64,000 bases of DNA from Pseudomonadota bacterium (GCA_027491115.1 JAIXWV010000034.1:186001-250000), one strand, 5' to 3'. Shown: positions 36,414 through 45,085, counted from the first letter of the stretch. Numbers and translations: made by a program. Notes: a model not told the origin generated them from the letters alone.

Positions 36414-36890
36414 TCATCCCCACCGGTGAAAAGCCGGATGTCCCTCTTTGACCGCGACAAATGTTCCGGTACAGGTGGCCGTCGGCTTTCCCGTGGGATT
36501 CGCATTGCTGAACAGTTCGGCCGAAATCACGGCCCGATCGGGTCCGATCTCCTTGACCCTCGCCACCAGACGGACTGATGAGCCACTCGGTGTCGGTGCG
36601 CGTAGTTTGACATGGAAGTCCGCAGTGACTGTGCAGGGAGGTTCTGAGAGCCCGGACTGTTTCATCAAGGAATAGGCTGCCGTCCAATTGGAATGACAAT
36701 CCAGGAGCGAACCGATGATCCCCCCGTTCAACATTCCCGGAAAGGCCTCGTGATGGGATTCCGGATGGAACTCCGCCTCGACGCTGCCATCGGGCCGAGC
36801 AAAACTCCGGATACGGAGCCCCTTGGAATTGGCCGGGCCACAGCCAAAACAGATGCTGTTCGGAGCATGGGTTTCTTGAAGACTCTTCAT
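36414..36890 (-). CDS. Hotdog-fold thioesterase (PaaI-like)
   Basis: A 158-residue protein with the hotdog pattern: CFGCGPANSKGLRI near the start, an AEFHPESHHEAFPGMLNGG segment containing the catalytic-loop HEAFPGMLNGGI, a DCHSNWTAAY helix, and the long strand CTVTADFHVKL. It probably hydrolyses an acyl- or aryl-CoA thioester. The CxxC near the N terminus is common in one subgroup. Start 36890 precedes the nagB start by 42 nt, so the two are divergent. Confidence 0.85.
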   Translation of the reverse strand: MKSLQETHAPNSICFGCGPANSKGLRIRSFARPDGSVEAEFHPESHHEAFPGMLNGGIIGSLLDCHSNWTAAYSLMKQSGLSEPPCTVTADFHVKLRAPTPSGSSVRLVARVKEIGPDRAVISAELFSNANPTGKPTATCTGTFVAVKEGHPAFHRWG

Positions 36891-36893
36891 GTC

Positions 36894-36921
36894 TGGACAG
36901 GGTTAACACGTGTGCTAGGCT
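36894..36921 (+). promoter_or_regulatory. Candidate promoter of nagB
   Basis: TGGACA (36894-36899), a 16-nt spacer and an extended -10 TGC-TAGGCT (36913-36921), 11 nt before the ATG at 36933. The -10 is identical to that of the initiator tRNA promoter. The predicted leader is only a few bases. Confidence 0.4.
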
Positions 36922-36932
36922 CTAGCCAACCC

Positions 36933-37661
36933 ATGAAGCCCCGGATCTGGCGCTTTGATAACGCAAACTCCCTGTACTACGGTCTCATTGACGAGATCGC
37001 TTCCGCGGTGCGTCCGATTCTGGAATCCTCCCGATCGCCCATGATGGCCCTTCCGACAGGCAACACCATGATCCCATTTTACCGACTCGCCGTGGAGTCC
37101 GAGGAGCGCTTGGGGATACGGGATTGGACTTGTTTCAATCTCGACGAGTACCACCCGCTCCCGTCCGGAAGCACCCCCTATTCCTTCCGCAACTATCTGG
37201 AGCAACATTTCTACTCCCGTTTGATCCATGCCCCCCGGCACCGGATGGAACTGGATGGCACAGCACCCGACCCGAAGGAAGAGTGCGCCCGGTACGAGCA
37301 CGAGATCCGGGTACGGGGCGGCATCGACCTGGCTTTGCTCGGTATCGGCACGAACGGGCACATCGCTTTCAACGAGCCCGGGTCCGCATTCGACTCCAGA
37401 ACCCGGCTGGTGCATCTGCATCCGGACACCTTGCTCGCGAATTTCAAAGGAGCCCCTCCGGTGACCTCGGCCCTGACCCTCGGCATCGGCACTTTACTCG
37501 AAGCCAGGAAAATCGTGATCGTCGCCATGGGCAAGTCAAAGGCCCAGGCTGTTCGCTCTGCGATCACGGATCCGATCCACACCTCGGTCCCCGCAAGCGC
37601 ACTCCAGAATCACCCGGATGTGACCTGGATGCTTGATCAAGAATCCTCTGATTTGCTTTAA
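36933..37661 (+). CDS. nagB: Glucosamine-6-phosphate deaminase
   Basis: A 242-residue enzyme converting glucosamine 6-phosphate to fructose 6-phosphate and ammonia. Signatures: LPTGNTMIPFYRL, FNLDEYHPL (with the active-site Asp), GIGTNGHIAFNEPGS, then FDSRTRLVHL and VAMGKSKAQAVRSAI. The NEPGS loop separates it from 6-phosphogluconolactonase. The amino-sugar product feeds glycolysis, matching the murein-degrading genes elsewhere in the window. The upstream in-frame extension through the thioesterase gene is rejected; ATG at 36933 fits the family start. Confidence 0.9.
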   Translation: MKPRIWRFDNANSLYYGLIDEIASAVRPILESSRSPMMALPTGNTMIPFYRLAVESEERLGIRDWTCFNLDEYHPLPSGSTPYSFRNYLEQHFYSRLIHAPRHRMELDGTAPDPKEECARYEHEIRVRGGIDLALLGIGTNGHIAFNEPGSAFDSRTRLVHLHPDTLLANFKGAPPVTSALTLGIGTLLEARKIVIVAMGKSKAQAVRSAITDPIHTSVPASALQNHPDVTWMLDQESSDLL

Positions 37662-37689
37662 GCCACTAAAGATTTGAAACTATGATTTC

Positions 37690-38310
37690 TCAGTGACGCT
37701 GATTCGAGCTCAGGAACTTACGGGTCAGGAGGATCGACCGCCCCCTGAGCACGAGCAGTCCTTCTTTCTCCATCTCTTGTATGGTCCGCGTGACAGTTTC
37801 AGGTGTGGTACCGGCCCATTCAGCGATATCCCTCCGAGTCCAGATCCGCTCGGGATCGATCTCTCTCAGCTTCAAGATCGCGTCCGAAATGCGCTCTTGC
37901 GCAGATGATCCGAAGGCGAGTCCGAGACGGGTTTGTAGTTCTTCGTGCTCAAAAGCCATCTGGCGGAGCAAACCGCGCATCAGGTCGGGGCTTTTAGCCA
38001 GACAATCCGGAACGTTCCCGGCCTGGACATGCACCAGTCCCACCTCCGTTAACGCCAAAGCCAGGTGATGATGAGGACGCTTCGTGAAGACCGCGTCGAA
38101 ACCGATGCAATTCCCGGGACCGACAATTCCGAGGATCTGACTACGTCCCCATTCGTCACCGCGTTCGAGCTTCACCTTGCCTTCGTGCACCAGATACAAA
38201 CCGGTTGCGGCATTCCCGGGATAATAGATCACTTGTTCGGGACGGAAGCGGAGGGTACTCAACCCGGCTCCCGTCGCTCTCAAGACCTCGATGATTCTTA
38301 ACAGTTCCAT
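37690..38310 (-). CDS. Crp/Fnr-family transcriptional regulator
   Basis: A 206-residue regulator. Residues 10-125 form a cyclic-nucleotide-type beta roll (LYLVHEGKVKLERGDEWG, GPGNCIGFDAVF), then a dimerisation helix and a winged HTH (WTRRDIAEWAGTTPETVTRTI). In the recognition helix ETVTR has Glu and Arg in the E-x-x-S/T-R arrangement of Fnr, which reads TTGAT half-sites, rather than the Crp RE-x-x-G-R. No N-terminal Cys cluster is present, so an Fnr-type 4Fe-4S sensor is unlikely; a Dnr-like or other effector is possible. A perfect TTGAT-N4-ATCAA lies 31 nt upstream. The start at 38310 is preferred over an upstream frame that crosses this site. Confidence 0.88.
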   Translation of the reverse strand: MELLRIIEVLRATGAGLSTLRFRPEQVIYYPGNAATGLYLVHEGKVKLERGDEWGRSQILGIVGPGNCIGFDAVFTKRPHHHLALALTEVGLVHVQAGNVPDCLAKSPDLMRGLLRQMAFEHEELQTRLGLAFGSSAQERISDAILKLREIDPERIWTRRDIAEWAGTTPETVTRTIQEMEKEGLLVLRGRSILLTRKFLSSNQRH

Positions 38311-38340
38311 GGAACACCTCTGCACGGGATCCTTGCAATA

Positions 38341-38354
38341 TTGATGCGAATCAA
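38341..38354. promoter_or_regulatory. Perfect Fnr/Dnr-type binding site
   Basis: TTGATGCGAATCAA, exactly TTGAT-N4-ATCAA. It lies between the divergent regulator (start 38310) and CBS protein (start 38427). For the regulator it would overlap the core promoter, giving autoregulation. For the CBS gene a TTTAAG at 38397-38402 would put the site centre near -61.5, a usual activating position. Confidence 0.7.
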
Positions 38355-38426
38355 TTCGTTTCCATGCGCAGATCAAGGCGAACCGGAGTCCGGGGATTTA
38401 AGATCCGGCTCCAGGAGGAACGTTCC

Positions 38427-38834
38427 ATGAAACCCATTCCACAAATCACGCGATACATGACCGAAGTCCCCCACACGATCGGGGCGGAGCAATCACTCGC
38501 CACCGCGCGGGACTTCATGGAGAAACACCGGATCCGTCATCTGCCGGTTCTCTCAGGAGGAGAACTCAGAGGAATCCTCTCCGACCGGGACATCAAAATG
38601 GCCCTCGGCTTCGAGGGCGTGAACCCGATCATCACCCGGGTCGAGGATATCGCCCTTGAAGATTGCTACGTGGTGAGCCCGACGGCCAAACTCGACGAGG
38701 TGGTGGCCACCATGGCGGAAAGGAAGATCGGTAGCGCGCTGATCCTCGACCGGAAGAATCTGGTGGGCATCTTCACCGCCACCGATGCGTTGGTGGCCTT
38801 TGCAGAGTTGCTGAGAACGCGCCTCAGTTCATGA
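38427..38834 (+). CDS. CBS-domain pair protein
   Basis: A 135-residue protein consisting of two CBS motifs: residues 5-65 (ITRYMTEVPHTIGAEQSL...HRIRHLPVLSGGELRGILSDRD) and 70-130 (DIALEDCYVVSPTAKLDEVV...RKIGSALILDRKNLVGIFTATD). Such pairs bind adenine nucleotides as energy or redox sensors. A consensus AGGAGG lies 10 nt before ATG. It is divergent from a Crp/Fnr regulator and preceded by an Fnr-type box, so regulation by low oxygen or nitrosative stress is likely. The 3' end overlaps the convergent deacetylase by 11 nt. Confidence 0.9.
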   Translation: MKPIPQITRYMTEVPHTIGAEQSLATARDFMEKHRIRHLPVLSGGELRGILSDRDIKMALGFEGVNPIITRVEDIALEDCYVVSPTAKLDEVVATMAERKIGSALILDRKNLVGIFTATDALVAFAELLRTRLSS

Positions 38835-39567
38835 CCGAATGCCGGAGCAGTTGGGCGAACAGTCCCGTACCCGCGCGGGAACCCATCCCTGAAACGCGCT
38901 CCACACCTTTTCTCCTCGAGTCGATCAGGTGTGCAGGAAGGCTCAGGTGATAGGGATTGCGCTCGATTTCACCCCGATGCTCCAGAAGTGCCGAACCCAT
39001 CCGGATGACATGGTCGGGTGTGAGATCGACCATGAGGTTGGGTTCGGTCAGGTCCTGCCAATAGGCGGATTCGAAAAGATGAACCCGCTTGCGAGAGGCG
39101 TTGGCCCACAAGGTGACCACCTCGGAAACCTGACGCGAGCAGCGGATGTGGGTCGGGTGCCCATCACCGGAATGGGGAAACAGCACCGCATCGGGGACGC
39201 ATTCGGCCAGTACCCGGGCCAGATCGCCCGGAGAGAGCACTTCCAAGGAGGGGGGCTGAAGGGGGTCGATCCATTCGAAGCCGAGTGATGCCACGGCACG
39301 CTTGAGCTCGCCCTGACGCTCCTGCCTGCGGTCGACCTTGCTTCCATAACTGTAGGGGAGAACGATCACCCGTGTGCCCCACTCCTCCATCGCCCGGAGA
39401 GCGAACCCGGCCATCAGGCATTCGTCATCTGGATGGGGGGCCACCAGGAGTAGAGTCTCGACCGGGTCCAGTCCGATGGCTTGGAGCGGTACCGGAAGCC
39501 CGGCATCCTCCCCGAGCATGGTGTACCACAAGGCGCTCTGTTGTCTGACAAAGCCTGCAAAGTCCAT
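38824..39567 (-). CDS. PIG-L/LmbE-family deacetylase
   Basis: A 247-residue protein. LLVAPHPDDECLMAGFALR carries the His-x-x-Asp-Asp zinc-binding motif of the LmbE/PIG-L family, which deacetylates N-acetylglucosamine derivatives. A further zinc ligand is in the FPHSGDGHPTHIR segment. The exact substrate is unknown, but amino-sugar conjugates are expected. ATG at 39567 (MDFAGFV) is preferred over a TTG at 39603, though neither has a strong ribosome site. Confidence 0.85.
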   Translation of the reverse strand: MDFAGFVRQQSALWYTMLGEDAGLPVPLQAIGLDPVETLLLVAPHPDDECLMAGFALRAMEEWGTRVIVLPYSYGSKVDRRQERQGELKRAVASLGFEWIDPLQPPSLEVLSPGDLARVLAECVPDAVLFPHSGDGHPTHIRCSRQVSEVVTLWANASRKRVHLFESAYWQDLTEPNLMVDLTPDHVIRMGSALLEHRGEIERNPYHLSLPAHLIDSRRKGVERVSGMGSRAGTGLFAQLLRHSVMN

Positions 39568-39646
39568 ATCCGGATTAGACCAGAGCTTCGAACATGACGA
39601 CAAGCGGATTTTCCTCTAGAATCAGGGACGAGGATGGGAAACGAGC

Positions 39647-40396
39647 ATGAGCCCCATGAGTCTTCCGAGAAACCGGTTCCAAAATCTCCTTTGTGATCTC
39701 GACGGCACCTTGATTGACTCAGGGGGAATCGGGGTCCACTTCGAATTCATCACCCGGACTCTTCCGATCATGAAACGCCACCAAGGCTGGATGGCGGCAT
39801 ACAAAGCTCTGAGCCAGGGAGCCGAAGAGCTGAAGAAACCCTCGCGGACCAAGACCAACCGCGAGCGGCTCATCGAGACTTTTGCAAAACACCTGAAACT
39901 CCCTAAGGAAGAAGCGGAAAAGGAGCTCAATCAGAGCCTGAACGAGGTGTTTCCAAAATTAAAATCCCACTTCGGAAAAATCTCGGGCGCCGCCAAGTTT
40001 CTGGACTGGGCCAAAGATCATTATCCACTGGTGCTTGCGACCAACCCGGTTTGGCCAGTCGAGCTCGTGCATCTGAGAATGAGCTGGGGAGGGATCGACC
40101 CGGGGGTTTTCCAGAGCATCACCACGGCGGACCGGATGCATGCGTGCAAGCCGAGCCGGGAATACTACCTCGAGATTCTGAAGCAGGAATCCTTCGAGGC
40201 ATCCCGGTGTCTCATGATCGGAAACGAACGAAAGATGGATCTGCCCGCCACAGCGGTTGGCATGGCGGTATTTCTCGTGCGTCCCGAGGCCTCGGCCCTG
40301 ACCTGCATCGAGGCACCGACCGACACACACCCGGGTGCTTGGAGGGGAAACTACCAGCACCTCCGCAGTCTCCTGATCACCAACCAGGGAATCTAG
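39647..40396 (+). CDS. HAD-family hydrolase
   Basis: A 249-residue phosphatase-type protein. Motif I is CDLDGTLIDSGG with both Asp, motif II is LATNPVWP, motif III a Lys in ACKPSREYY, and motif IV GNERKMDLPATAVGM. A large helical cap lies between motif I and II (residues 30-130). The substrate is unknown. A TAGAAT element at 39619-39624 and a GAGGA before ATG make a plausible promoter and ribosome site. Confidence 0.85.
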   Translation: MSPMSLPRNRFQNLLCDLDGTLIDSGGIGVHFEFITRTLPIMKRHQGWMAAYKALSQGAEELKKPSRTKTNRERLIETFAKHLKLPKEEAEKELNQSLNEVFPKLKSHFGKISGAAKFLDWAKDHYPLVLATNPVWPVELVHLRMSWGGIDPGVFQSITTADRMHACKPSREYYLEILKQESFEASRCLMIGNERKMDLPATAVGMAVFLVRPEASALTCIEAPTDTHPGAWRGNYQHLRSLLITNQGI

Positions 40397-40406
40397 GCCG
40401 AGAGGT

Positions 40407-40865
40407 TCAGGCCAGCCACTCGAAGAGTTCGTAGTGCTCCGAGCTCATTCCGAGCTTTCGATAAACTTCCGCTGCCCGAGCGTTCCGTTTGTCCACATAA
40501 AGGCGAAGGCCAGCATAGGCCGGATCGCTCCGGACCAGGTCCTTGAGGAAAGAATAGAGCTTCTTGTAGATCCCTTTTCCGCGTTGTGCCGGAATCACAT
40601 AGAGTGAATGGATCCAAAGAACCGTGCGATTGCGCCAATCGCTCCACTCGGGGATGGTCAGAAGGCAGGCCAGAGGGTTTCCGTCTGCGTCTTCTGCAAC
40701 GAAGTACTTTCCCTTGCTGGCATCAAGCAAAACCGCACCCACACCGAGCCGGACCGTTTCCGGATCGAGAGCCAAGCCCTCGGTCTCGAGTGCCATGCGG
40801 ATCTGGCAGGCAGAGAGAAATTCATGATGCTTGGCCGTACCGGCCACAATGTGAATCAGTTCCAT
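40407..40865 (-). CDS. GNAT-family N-acetyltransferase
   Basis: A 152-residue protein with the acetyl-CoA fold: VAEDADGNPLACLLTIPEW strand pair, then LYVIPAQRGKGIYKKLY holding the acetyl-CoA loop (R-x-x-G-K-G), and LYVDKRNARAAEVYRKLGM at the C terminus. Substrate unknown. The start at 40865 lies just 7 nt downstream of the rpmB terminator, so it may depend on read-through or on a promoter inside that hairpin region. Confidence 0.85.
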   Translation of the reverse strand: MELIHIVAGTAKHHEFLSACQIRMALETEGLALDPETVRLGVGAVLLDASKGKYFVAEDADGNPLACLLTIPEWSDWRNRTVLWIHSLYVIPAQRGKGIYKKLYSFLKDLVRSDPAYAGLRLYVDKRNARAAEVYRKLGMSSEHYELFEWLA

Positions 40866-40871
40866 CAATAG

Positions 40872-40902
40872 AAAACGGGCGTCCGGCTCACGCCGTCGCC
40901 CG
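40872..40902 (-). terminator. Terminator of rpmB
   Basis: Stem CGGGCG (40876-40881) with CGCCCG (40897-40902) and an inner GCCGG/ACGGC-type helix. On the minus strand it is followed by TTTTC. It lies between the rpmB stop and the GNAT start codon. Confidence 0.75.
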
Positions 40903-40925
40903 CTCCTTCGAAAAATCAAATTGGA

Positions 40926-41240
40926 TCAGAGAACGACTTTCTTCTTACCAGCAGAGATCAGGGTACGTGCCTTCTTGATCTCGTTGCGAAGCTTCAGAGT
41001 CTTTTCGCTCATCTTCTCTGTCTTGGCCTTCATGATGGCCTGGGAGATTCCGCCGAGCTTGTCGATGGTGCGGATCGCACGGGTCGAAAGCTTCAGGGTC
41101 ACCGTCTTGGAAAGCTCGGGGATGGTGTAACGCTTGTCCTTCAGGTTCGGCATCCACTTCGTCCGGGTTTTGATGTTCGAGTGGCTGACTTTGTTTCCGC
41201 TGAACGGCTTGGTTCCAGTTAAATCACATACGCGTGCCAT
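40926..41240 (-). CDS. rpmB: Ribosomal protein bL28
   Basis: A 104-residue basic protein. The start MARVCDLTGTKPFSGNKVSH and the KTRTKWMPNL stretch are typical of L28, a component of the large subunit. It is about 25 residues longer than the E. coli protein because of a Lys-rich C-terminal extension, as in other deep-branching groups. RBS AAGGAAC precedes ATG. Divergent from typA. Confidence 0.93.
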   Translation of the reverse strand: MARVCDLTGTKPFSGNKVSHSNIKTRTKWMPNLKDKRYTIPELSKTVTLKLSTRAIRTIDKLGGISQAIMKAKTEKMSEKTLKLRNEIKKARTLISAGKKKVVL

Positions 41241-41356
41241 GGTCTTGTTCCTTCAAACTAAACAAAAATTTTACTTACGAGAATCAGGGTTTACCTGTAT
41301 TGTCCCCGAAACGCAACCCAAAAAATCAAGAAATCCTGCCCCAGAAAGAACTCCCC

Positions 41357-43240
41357 ATGAGCTTAAACCTTCGTAATGTTTGCATCATCGCCCACGTTGA
41401 CCATGGGAAAACCACTCTGGTAGACCATCTTTTGAAGCAGTCCGGCACCTTCCAACAGCACCAGTCTGTAGCGGAGCGGGTCATGGACTCAGGTGACCTG
41501 GAGCGGGAGCGCGGAATCACCATCTTGGCCAAGAACACCAGCGTCATGGTGGGTAACACCAAGGTAAACATTGTCGACACTCCGGGCCACGCGGATTTCG
41601 GCGGAGAAGTCGAGCGGATCATGGGCATGGTCGATGGAGCCCTGCTCCTCGTGGATGCAGCGGAAGGCCCCCTCCCCCAGACCCGTTTCGTTCTCCAGAA
41701 GGCCCTCTCGAAAGGCCACAAAATCATCCTCGTCATCAACAAGGTCGACCGGCCCGAATGTGCGGACGGTCGCAGGATCCAAGAAGTGGTGAACGCCACT
41801 TTCGATCTCTTCCTCGAGCTCGGCGCCAATGAAGAACAAGCCGACTTTCCGATCGTTTACGCCGCTGCCCGACAGGGCTGGTGCACCACGAACTTTGATG
41901 ACATCCCGGCCTATCTGAAGAAAGAAAAAACCGGCTCGCTCGAACCCTTGTTCCAACTCATCCTGGATTGCGTCCCCTCACCGCGGATCCATGAGAGCGA
42001 AGCATTCCAAATGCTGGTCTCCAACCTGTCCCACTCCGAGTACGTCGGCCGTCTCGCGATCGGTCGTGTGACCTCAGGGTCCGTCAAAAAAGGCCAGAAA
42101 TTCTTCCGTCAGGGGATCCAGGCCGACGGATCACCCCTGAACCAGGCATTCACCGTCACGCAGGTATTCACCTACATGGGCCTCAAGCAACAAGAAGTGC
42201 CCGAAGTGACCGCAGGCGACATCGTCGTTCTTTCGGGTAACGAAGGAGTCGAGATCGGCGACACCATCAGCTCGAATGCGGAACTTGCGCCACTCCCCCG
42301 GATCATTGTCGAAAAACCCACCCTCGCCATGCTCTTCTCGGTGAACACTTCCCCACTATCAGGACAGGAAGGTGAAGCGATCCAATCCCGGAAACTCCGT
42401 GAGCGCCTCCTCAAAGAAGTCCGCCACAATGTTGCCCTACGCTTTGAAGAATCGGAAACCTCCGACCAGTTCCGGGTACTCGGACGCGGTGAACTCCAGT
42501 TTGCGATTTTGATCGAACAAATGCGCCGTGAAGGATACGAATTCATGGTGGGTAAACCCCTCGTTCTCTATCGCGAAGAAAACGGAAATCGCTTCGAGCC
42601 GAACGAGTGTGCGGTACTCGATCTCCCCGAAGAATACGCCTCCGATGTGACCCGGATCTTCCAGGAACGGAAAGGCACCCTCACCAAATACGAAACCCTT
42701 CCTCACCTCGAAGGGATCGGCAAACAGCGGGTCCGTCTCGAGTTCGATATCCCATCCAGGGGCTTGCTCGGAATCCGCTCCCGCTACCTCACCGCCACCC
42801 GCGGTGACGGTCTGTTCAGCTCCTACCTCACCGAATACACTCCTCACCGTGGTGAGATTCCTCACCGCATGAACGGAGCCATGGTGGCCGACCGGAGCGG
42901 TGATTCGATCGAATACGCCCTGCTTTCTCTCGAGGAGCGGGGGATGCTGTTCATCCGTCCGGGCGTCAAGGTTTACGAAGGAATGATCATCGGGGAGTAC
43001 AGCAAGGACAACGATTTGAACGTCAACCCTTGCAAAGAAAAGAAACTCACCAACATCCGCTCGGCTCACGCCGAAGTACTGGTGACCCTCTCGGGGATCC
43101 GCGAGATGTCACTCGAGCGCTGTCTTGAGTGGATCGACGAAGACGAGTGGATTGAAATCACTCCGAAGAACGTACGGATGCGCAAGAAAGTGCTGGCTCA
43201 GAACCTGCGCTCAGTGAAGCGCAGCGAGCGGATCCAGTAA
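41357..43240 (+). CDS. typA: Translational GTPase TypA/BipA
   Basis: A 627-residue EF-G-like GTPase of ribosome assembly and stress response. G1 is AHVDHGKTTLVDHLL, G2 lies in RERGITILAKN, G3 is DTPGHADFGGEV, G4 is NKVDR. The SARQGW-like AAARQGWCTTNF and the C-terminal TKYETLPHLEGIGKQRVRLE, RGLLGIRSRY and NIRSAHAE segments are TypA signatures. The start at 41357 (MSLNLRNV) fits the family; the upstream in-frame residues overlap the rpmB promoter region and are rejected. Confidence 0.96.
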   Translation: MSLNLRNVCIIAHVDHGKTTLVDHLLKQSGTFQQHQSVAERVMDSGDLERERGITILAKNTSVMVGNTKVNIVDTPGHADFGGEVERIMGMVDGALLLVDAAEGPLPQTRFVLQKALSKGHKIILVINKVDRPECADGRRIQEVVNATFDLFLELGANEEQADFPIVYAAARQGWCTTNFDDIPAYLKKEKTGSLEPLFQLILDCVPSPRIHESEAFQMLVSNLSHSEYVGRLAIGRVTSGSVKKGQKFFRQGIQADGSPLNQAFTVTQVFTYMGLKQQEVPEVTAGDIVVLSGNEGVEIGDTISSNAELAPLPRIIVEKPTLAMLFSVNTSPLSGQEGEAIQSRKLRERLLKEVRHNVALRFEESETSDQFRVLGRGELQFAILIEQMRREGYEFMVGKPLVLYREENGNRFEPNECAVLDLPEEYASDVTRIFQERKGTLTKYETLPHLEGIGKQRVRLEFDIPSRGLLGIRSRYLTATRGDGLFSSYLTEYTPHRGEIPHRMNGAMVADRSGDSIEYALLSLEERGMLFIRPGVKVYEGMIIGEYSKDNDLNVNPCKEKKLTNIRSAHAEVLVTLSGIREMSLERCLEWIDEDEWIEITPKNVRMRKKVLAQNLRSVKRSERIQ

Positions 43241-43260
43241 AGACCGCCGATCAAAACAGA

Positions 43261-43287
43261 AGGAAACCCGCGATCAGCGGGTTTCCA
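43261..43287 (-). terminator. Terminator overlapping the nitroreductase stop codon
   Basis: Perfect 10-bp stem GGAAACCCGC (43262-43271) with GCGGGTTTCC (43277-43286). On the minus strand it includes the TGA stop at 43274 in its loop and is followed by TTCTGTTTT. Confidence 0.75.
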
Positions 43288-43915
43288 TGATCCGGGAGAT
43301 CGGGTATCGGACCTTCTTTTCTCCGGCATAGCGGTCTTCCGCATGCCGGTAGCCGAGGGCCACCGCGGCCACGGTCCGGTAACCGGTGGACTCCAGACCG
43401 AGGATCCGGTCGTACGCCTTCGGATCCAGTCCCTCCATGGGACAGGTGTCCACACCGATCAACGCGGCAGTTTCCATGATGAAGCCCATGGCGATGTAGG
43501 ACTGCCGCTGGGCCCAGTTTGCCGCTTGAGCCGATCGAGGTCCTTTCACGATATCGCCCAGGATGACATCCCGGTACCCTTGCAACTTCTCCATCGGAGT
43601 TCCACGGATTCCACTCTGAAGTTTCAGGAATTCATCCACATCCGACTCGAGCATCTCGGTTCGGGTGGTGAAAACGACATAGTCGGAACAATCCGTGACT
43701 TGGCTCTGGTTCCAGGACTCTGCGCGAAGTTGCTGGAGGACTTCCGGCGTTTTGACCCGGATGAATTTCCAAGGTTGGAGCCCGTAAGAGGAAGGACTCA
43801 GCCGGAGTGACTCTTCTAGGAGAGCCCACTCCTTGGCCGGAATCTTACGGGAAGAATCGAATTTTTTCACTGCATAACGCCATTGGAGTGCATCAAGGAT
43901 CGAATGTTGTTCCAT
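43274..43915 (-). CDS. Nitroreductase-family FMN oxidoreductase
   Basis: A 213-residue flavoprotein. N-terminal RYAVKKFDSSRKIP, then LRLSPSSYGLQPWKFIRV (FMN-phosphate binding), AAQAANWAQRQSYIAMGF, and MEGLDPKAYDRILGLE followed by AVALGYRHAEDRY, all typical of the NfsB/DrgA-type family that reduces nitroaromatics or quinones with NAD(P)H. It is a cytosolic homodimer in relatives. Its stop codon lies in the loop of its own terminator. Confidence 0.92.
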   Translation of the reverse strand: MEQHSILDALQWRYAVKKFDSSRKIPAKEWALLEESLRLSPSSYGLQPWKFIRVKTPEVLQQLRAESWNQSQVTDCSDYVVFTTRTEMLESDVDEFLKLQSGIRGTPMEKLQGYRDVILGDIVKGPRSAQAANWAQRQSYIAMGFIMETAALIGVDTCPMEGLDPKAYDRILGLESTGYRTVAAVALGYRHAEDRYAGEKKVRYPISRIMETR

Positions 43916-43969
43916 GCTTGGAAAGATACCCCTTTTCCACCCTCTCCGCCATGATAAGGTGATTTCACC

Positions 43970-45085
43970 ATGCGTCGCCTGATTCCCTTGCTCATGATGG
44001 GTGCCTTTTTCGCTTATCTTGAGCGTTCCTTGCTGACTCCCTTCCGCGAGGTCTCCGTACCGGGATACTCATTACTCCTCGCGCTAGTCTTGATTTCGAT
44101 TGCCGCGCAACTCTGGCTGTTTTTGGTTTTCTTTCGTGCAGACGCCGATGAGCCGCTCTTGGGCGAGTCCATCCTAAAGTCCCTGGCGTTTCATGGAATG
44201 GGGATCAACAGTTTTTTGCTGATCTTCACCGCCCTGCGCGATTTGATCCGTTTTCCGGTCGCACTTGCCGGAGAAGGGCTCGAGTGGAGCGCTTGGGGCT
44301 CATCGAGCGTTGTCCTCGTCCTCACTGGAGCCTGCTACGCTTATGGCCTTTGGAATGCACGTTTCCGGATCATGACTCGTACCGTGCCGCTGGCTTCTGC
44401 AGTCCGAGCCCGACTGGTCCAGTTGAGCGACATGCACCTGGGAACCGGCCCCGGATTGGATCAGATCCGATACCAAGTCGACCGAGTGCTCGAGTTGAAA
44501 CCCGATCTGATCGTCCTCACGGGAGACATCATCGACGGAGAGGTCCGGTCACTCGGGTCTGAACTCCGGGAGCTTTCACGTCTCAAGGCCCCGTACGGAA
44601 CCTACTTCGTGCTGGGGAATCATGAGTGCTACTGGGGACACACAAAATCCATCGAAGCGATGCGAAGCATCGGGATCATCCCCTTGGTGAATGAGGGAAC
44701 CGAGATCGAGATCAATGGCAGTACCCTGTACCTGGGCGGAATCGGAGATCCGGCGCTCGAGTGGTTCGGTGGCCCGACGCCAGAGATTCCAACGCCTTCC
44801 GGGAATGCTGACTTCAAGATCCTCCTGGCCCACCAGCCTGGAATAGCAGAAAAAACTGAGGCCCTCGGCTACGATTTGCAACTCTCCGGACACACACATG
44901 GTGGCCAGTTCTTCCCTTGGAACCTGATGGTCCGTTGGATTCATCGGCACCACGGGGGGCTTTCCAGACAGGGGCCACTGACAGTTTATGTGAACCACGG
45001 GACCGGATACTGGGGCCCCCCGATCCGCCTCGGCACTACGAGTGAGGTCAGTGAGATCCTGCTCGGAGGAGAACGATCTCCATGA
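43970..45085 (+). CDS. Membrane-anchored metallophosphoesterase (YaeI-like)
   Basis: A 371-residue protein. Residues 1-135 form about four membrane helices. The catalytic part follows: LVQLSDMHLGTG, VLTGDIIDGEV, VLGNHECYWG, LLAHQPG, LSGHTHGGQFFPW, giving all five metal-binding blocks of calcineurin-like phosphoesterases. The YkuE/YaeI group includes UDP-diacylglucosamine-type and phosphodiester hydrolases; the substrate is not determined. The ATG of the ABC-F gene overlaps the stop (ATGA). Confidence 0.87.
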   Translation: MRRLIPLLMMGAFFAYLERSLLTPFREVSVPGYSLLLALVLISIAAQLWLFLVFFRADADEPLLGESILKSLAFHGMGINSFLLIFTALRDLIRFPVALAGEGLEWSAWGSSSVVLVLTGACYAYGLWNARFRIMTRTVPLASAVRARLVQLSDMHLGTGPGLDQIRYQVDRVLELKPDLIVLTGDIIDGEVRSLGSELRELSRLKAPYGTYFVLGNHECYWGHTKSIEAMRSIGIIPLVNEGTEIEINGSTLYLGGIGDPALEWFGGPTPEIPTPSGNADFKILLAHQPGIAEKTEALGYDLQLSGHTHGGQFFPWNLMVRWIHRHHGGLSRQGPLTVYVNHGTGYWGPPIRLGTTSEVSEILLGGERSP

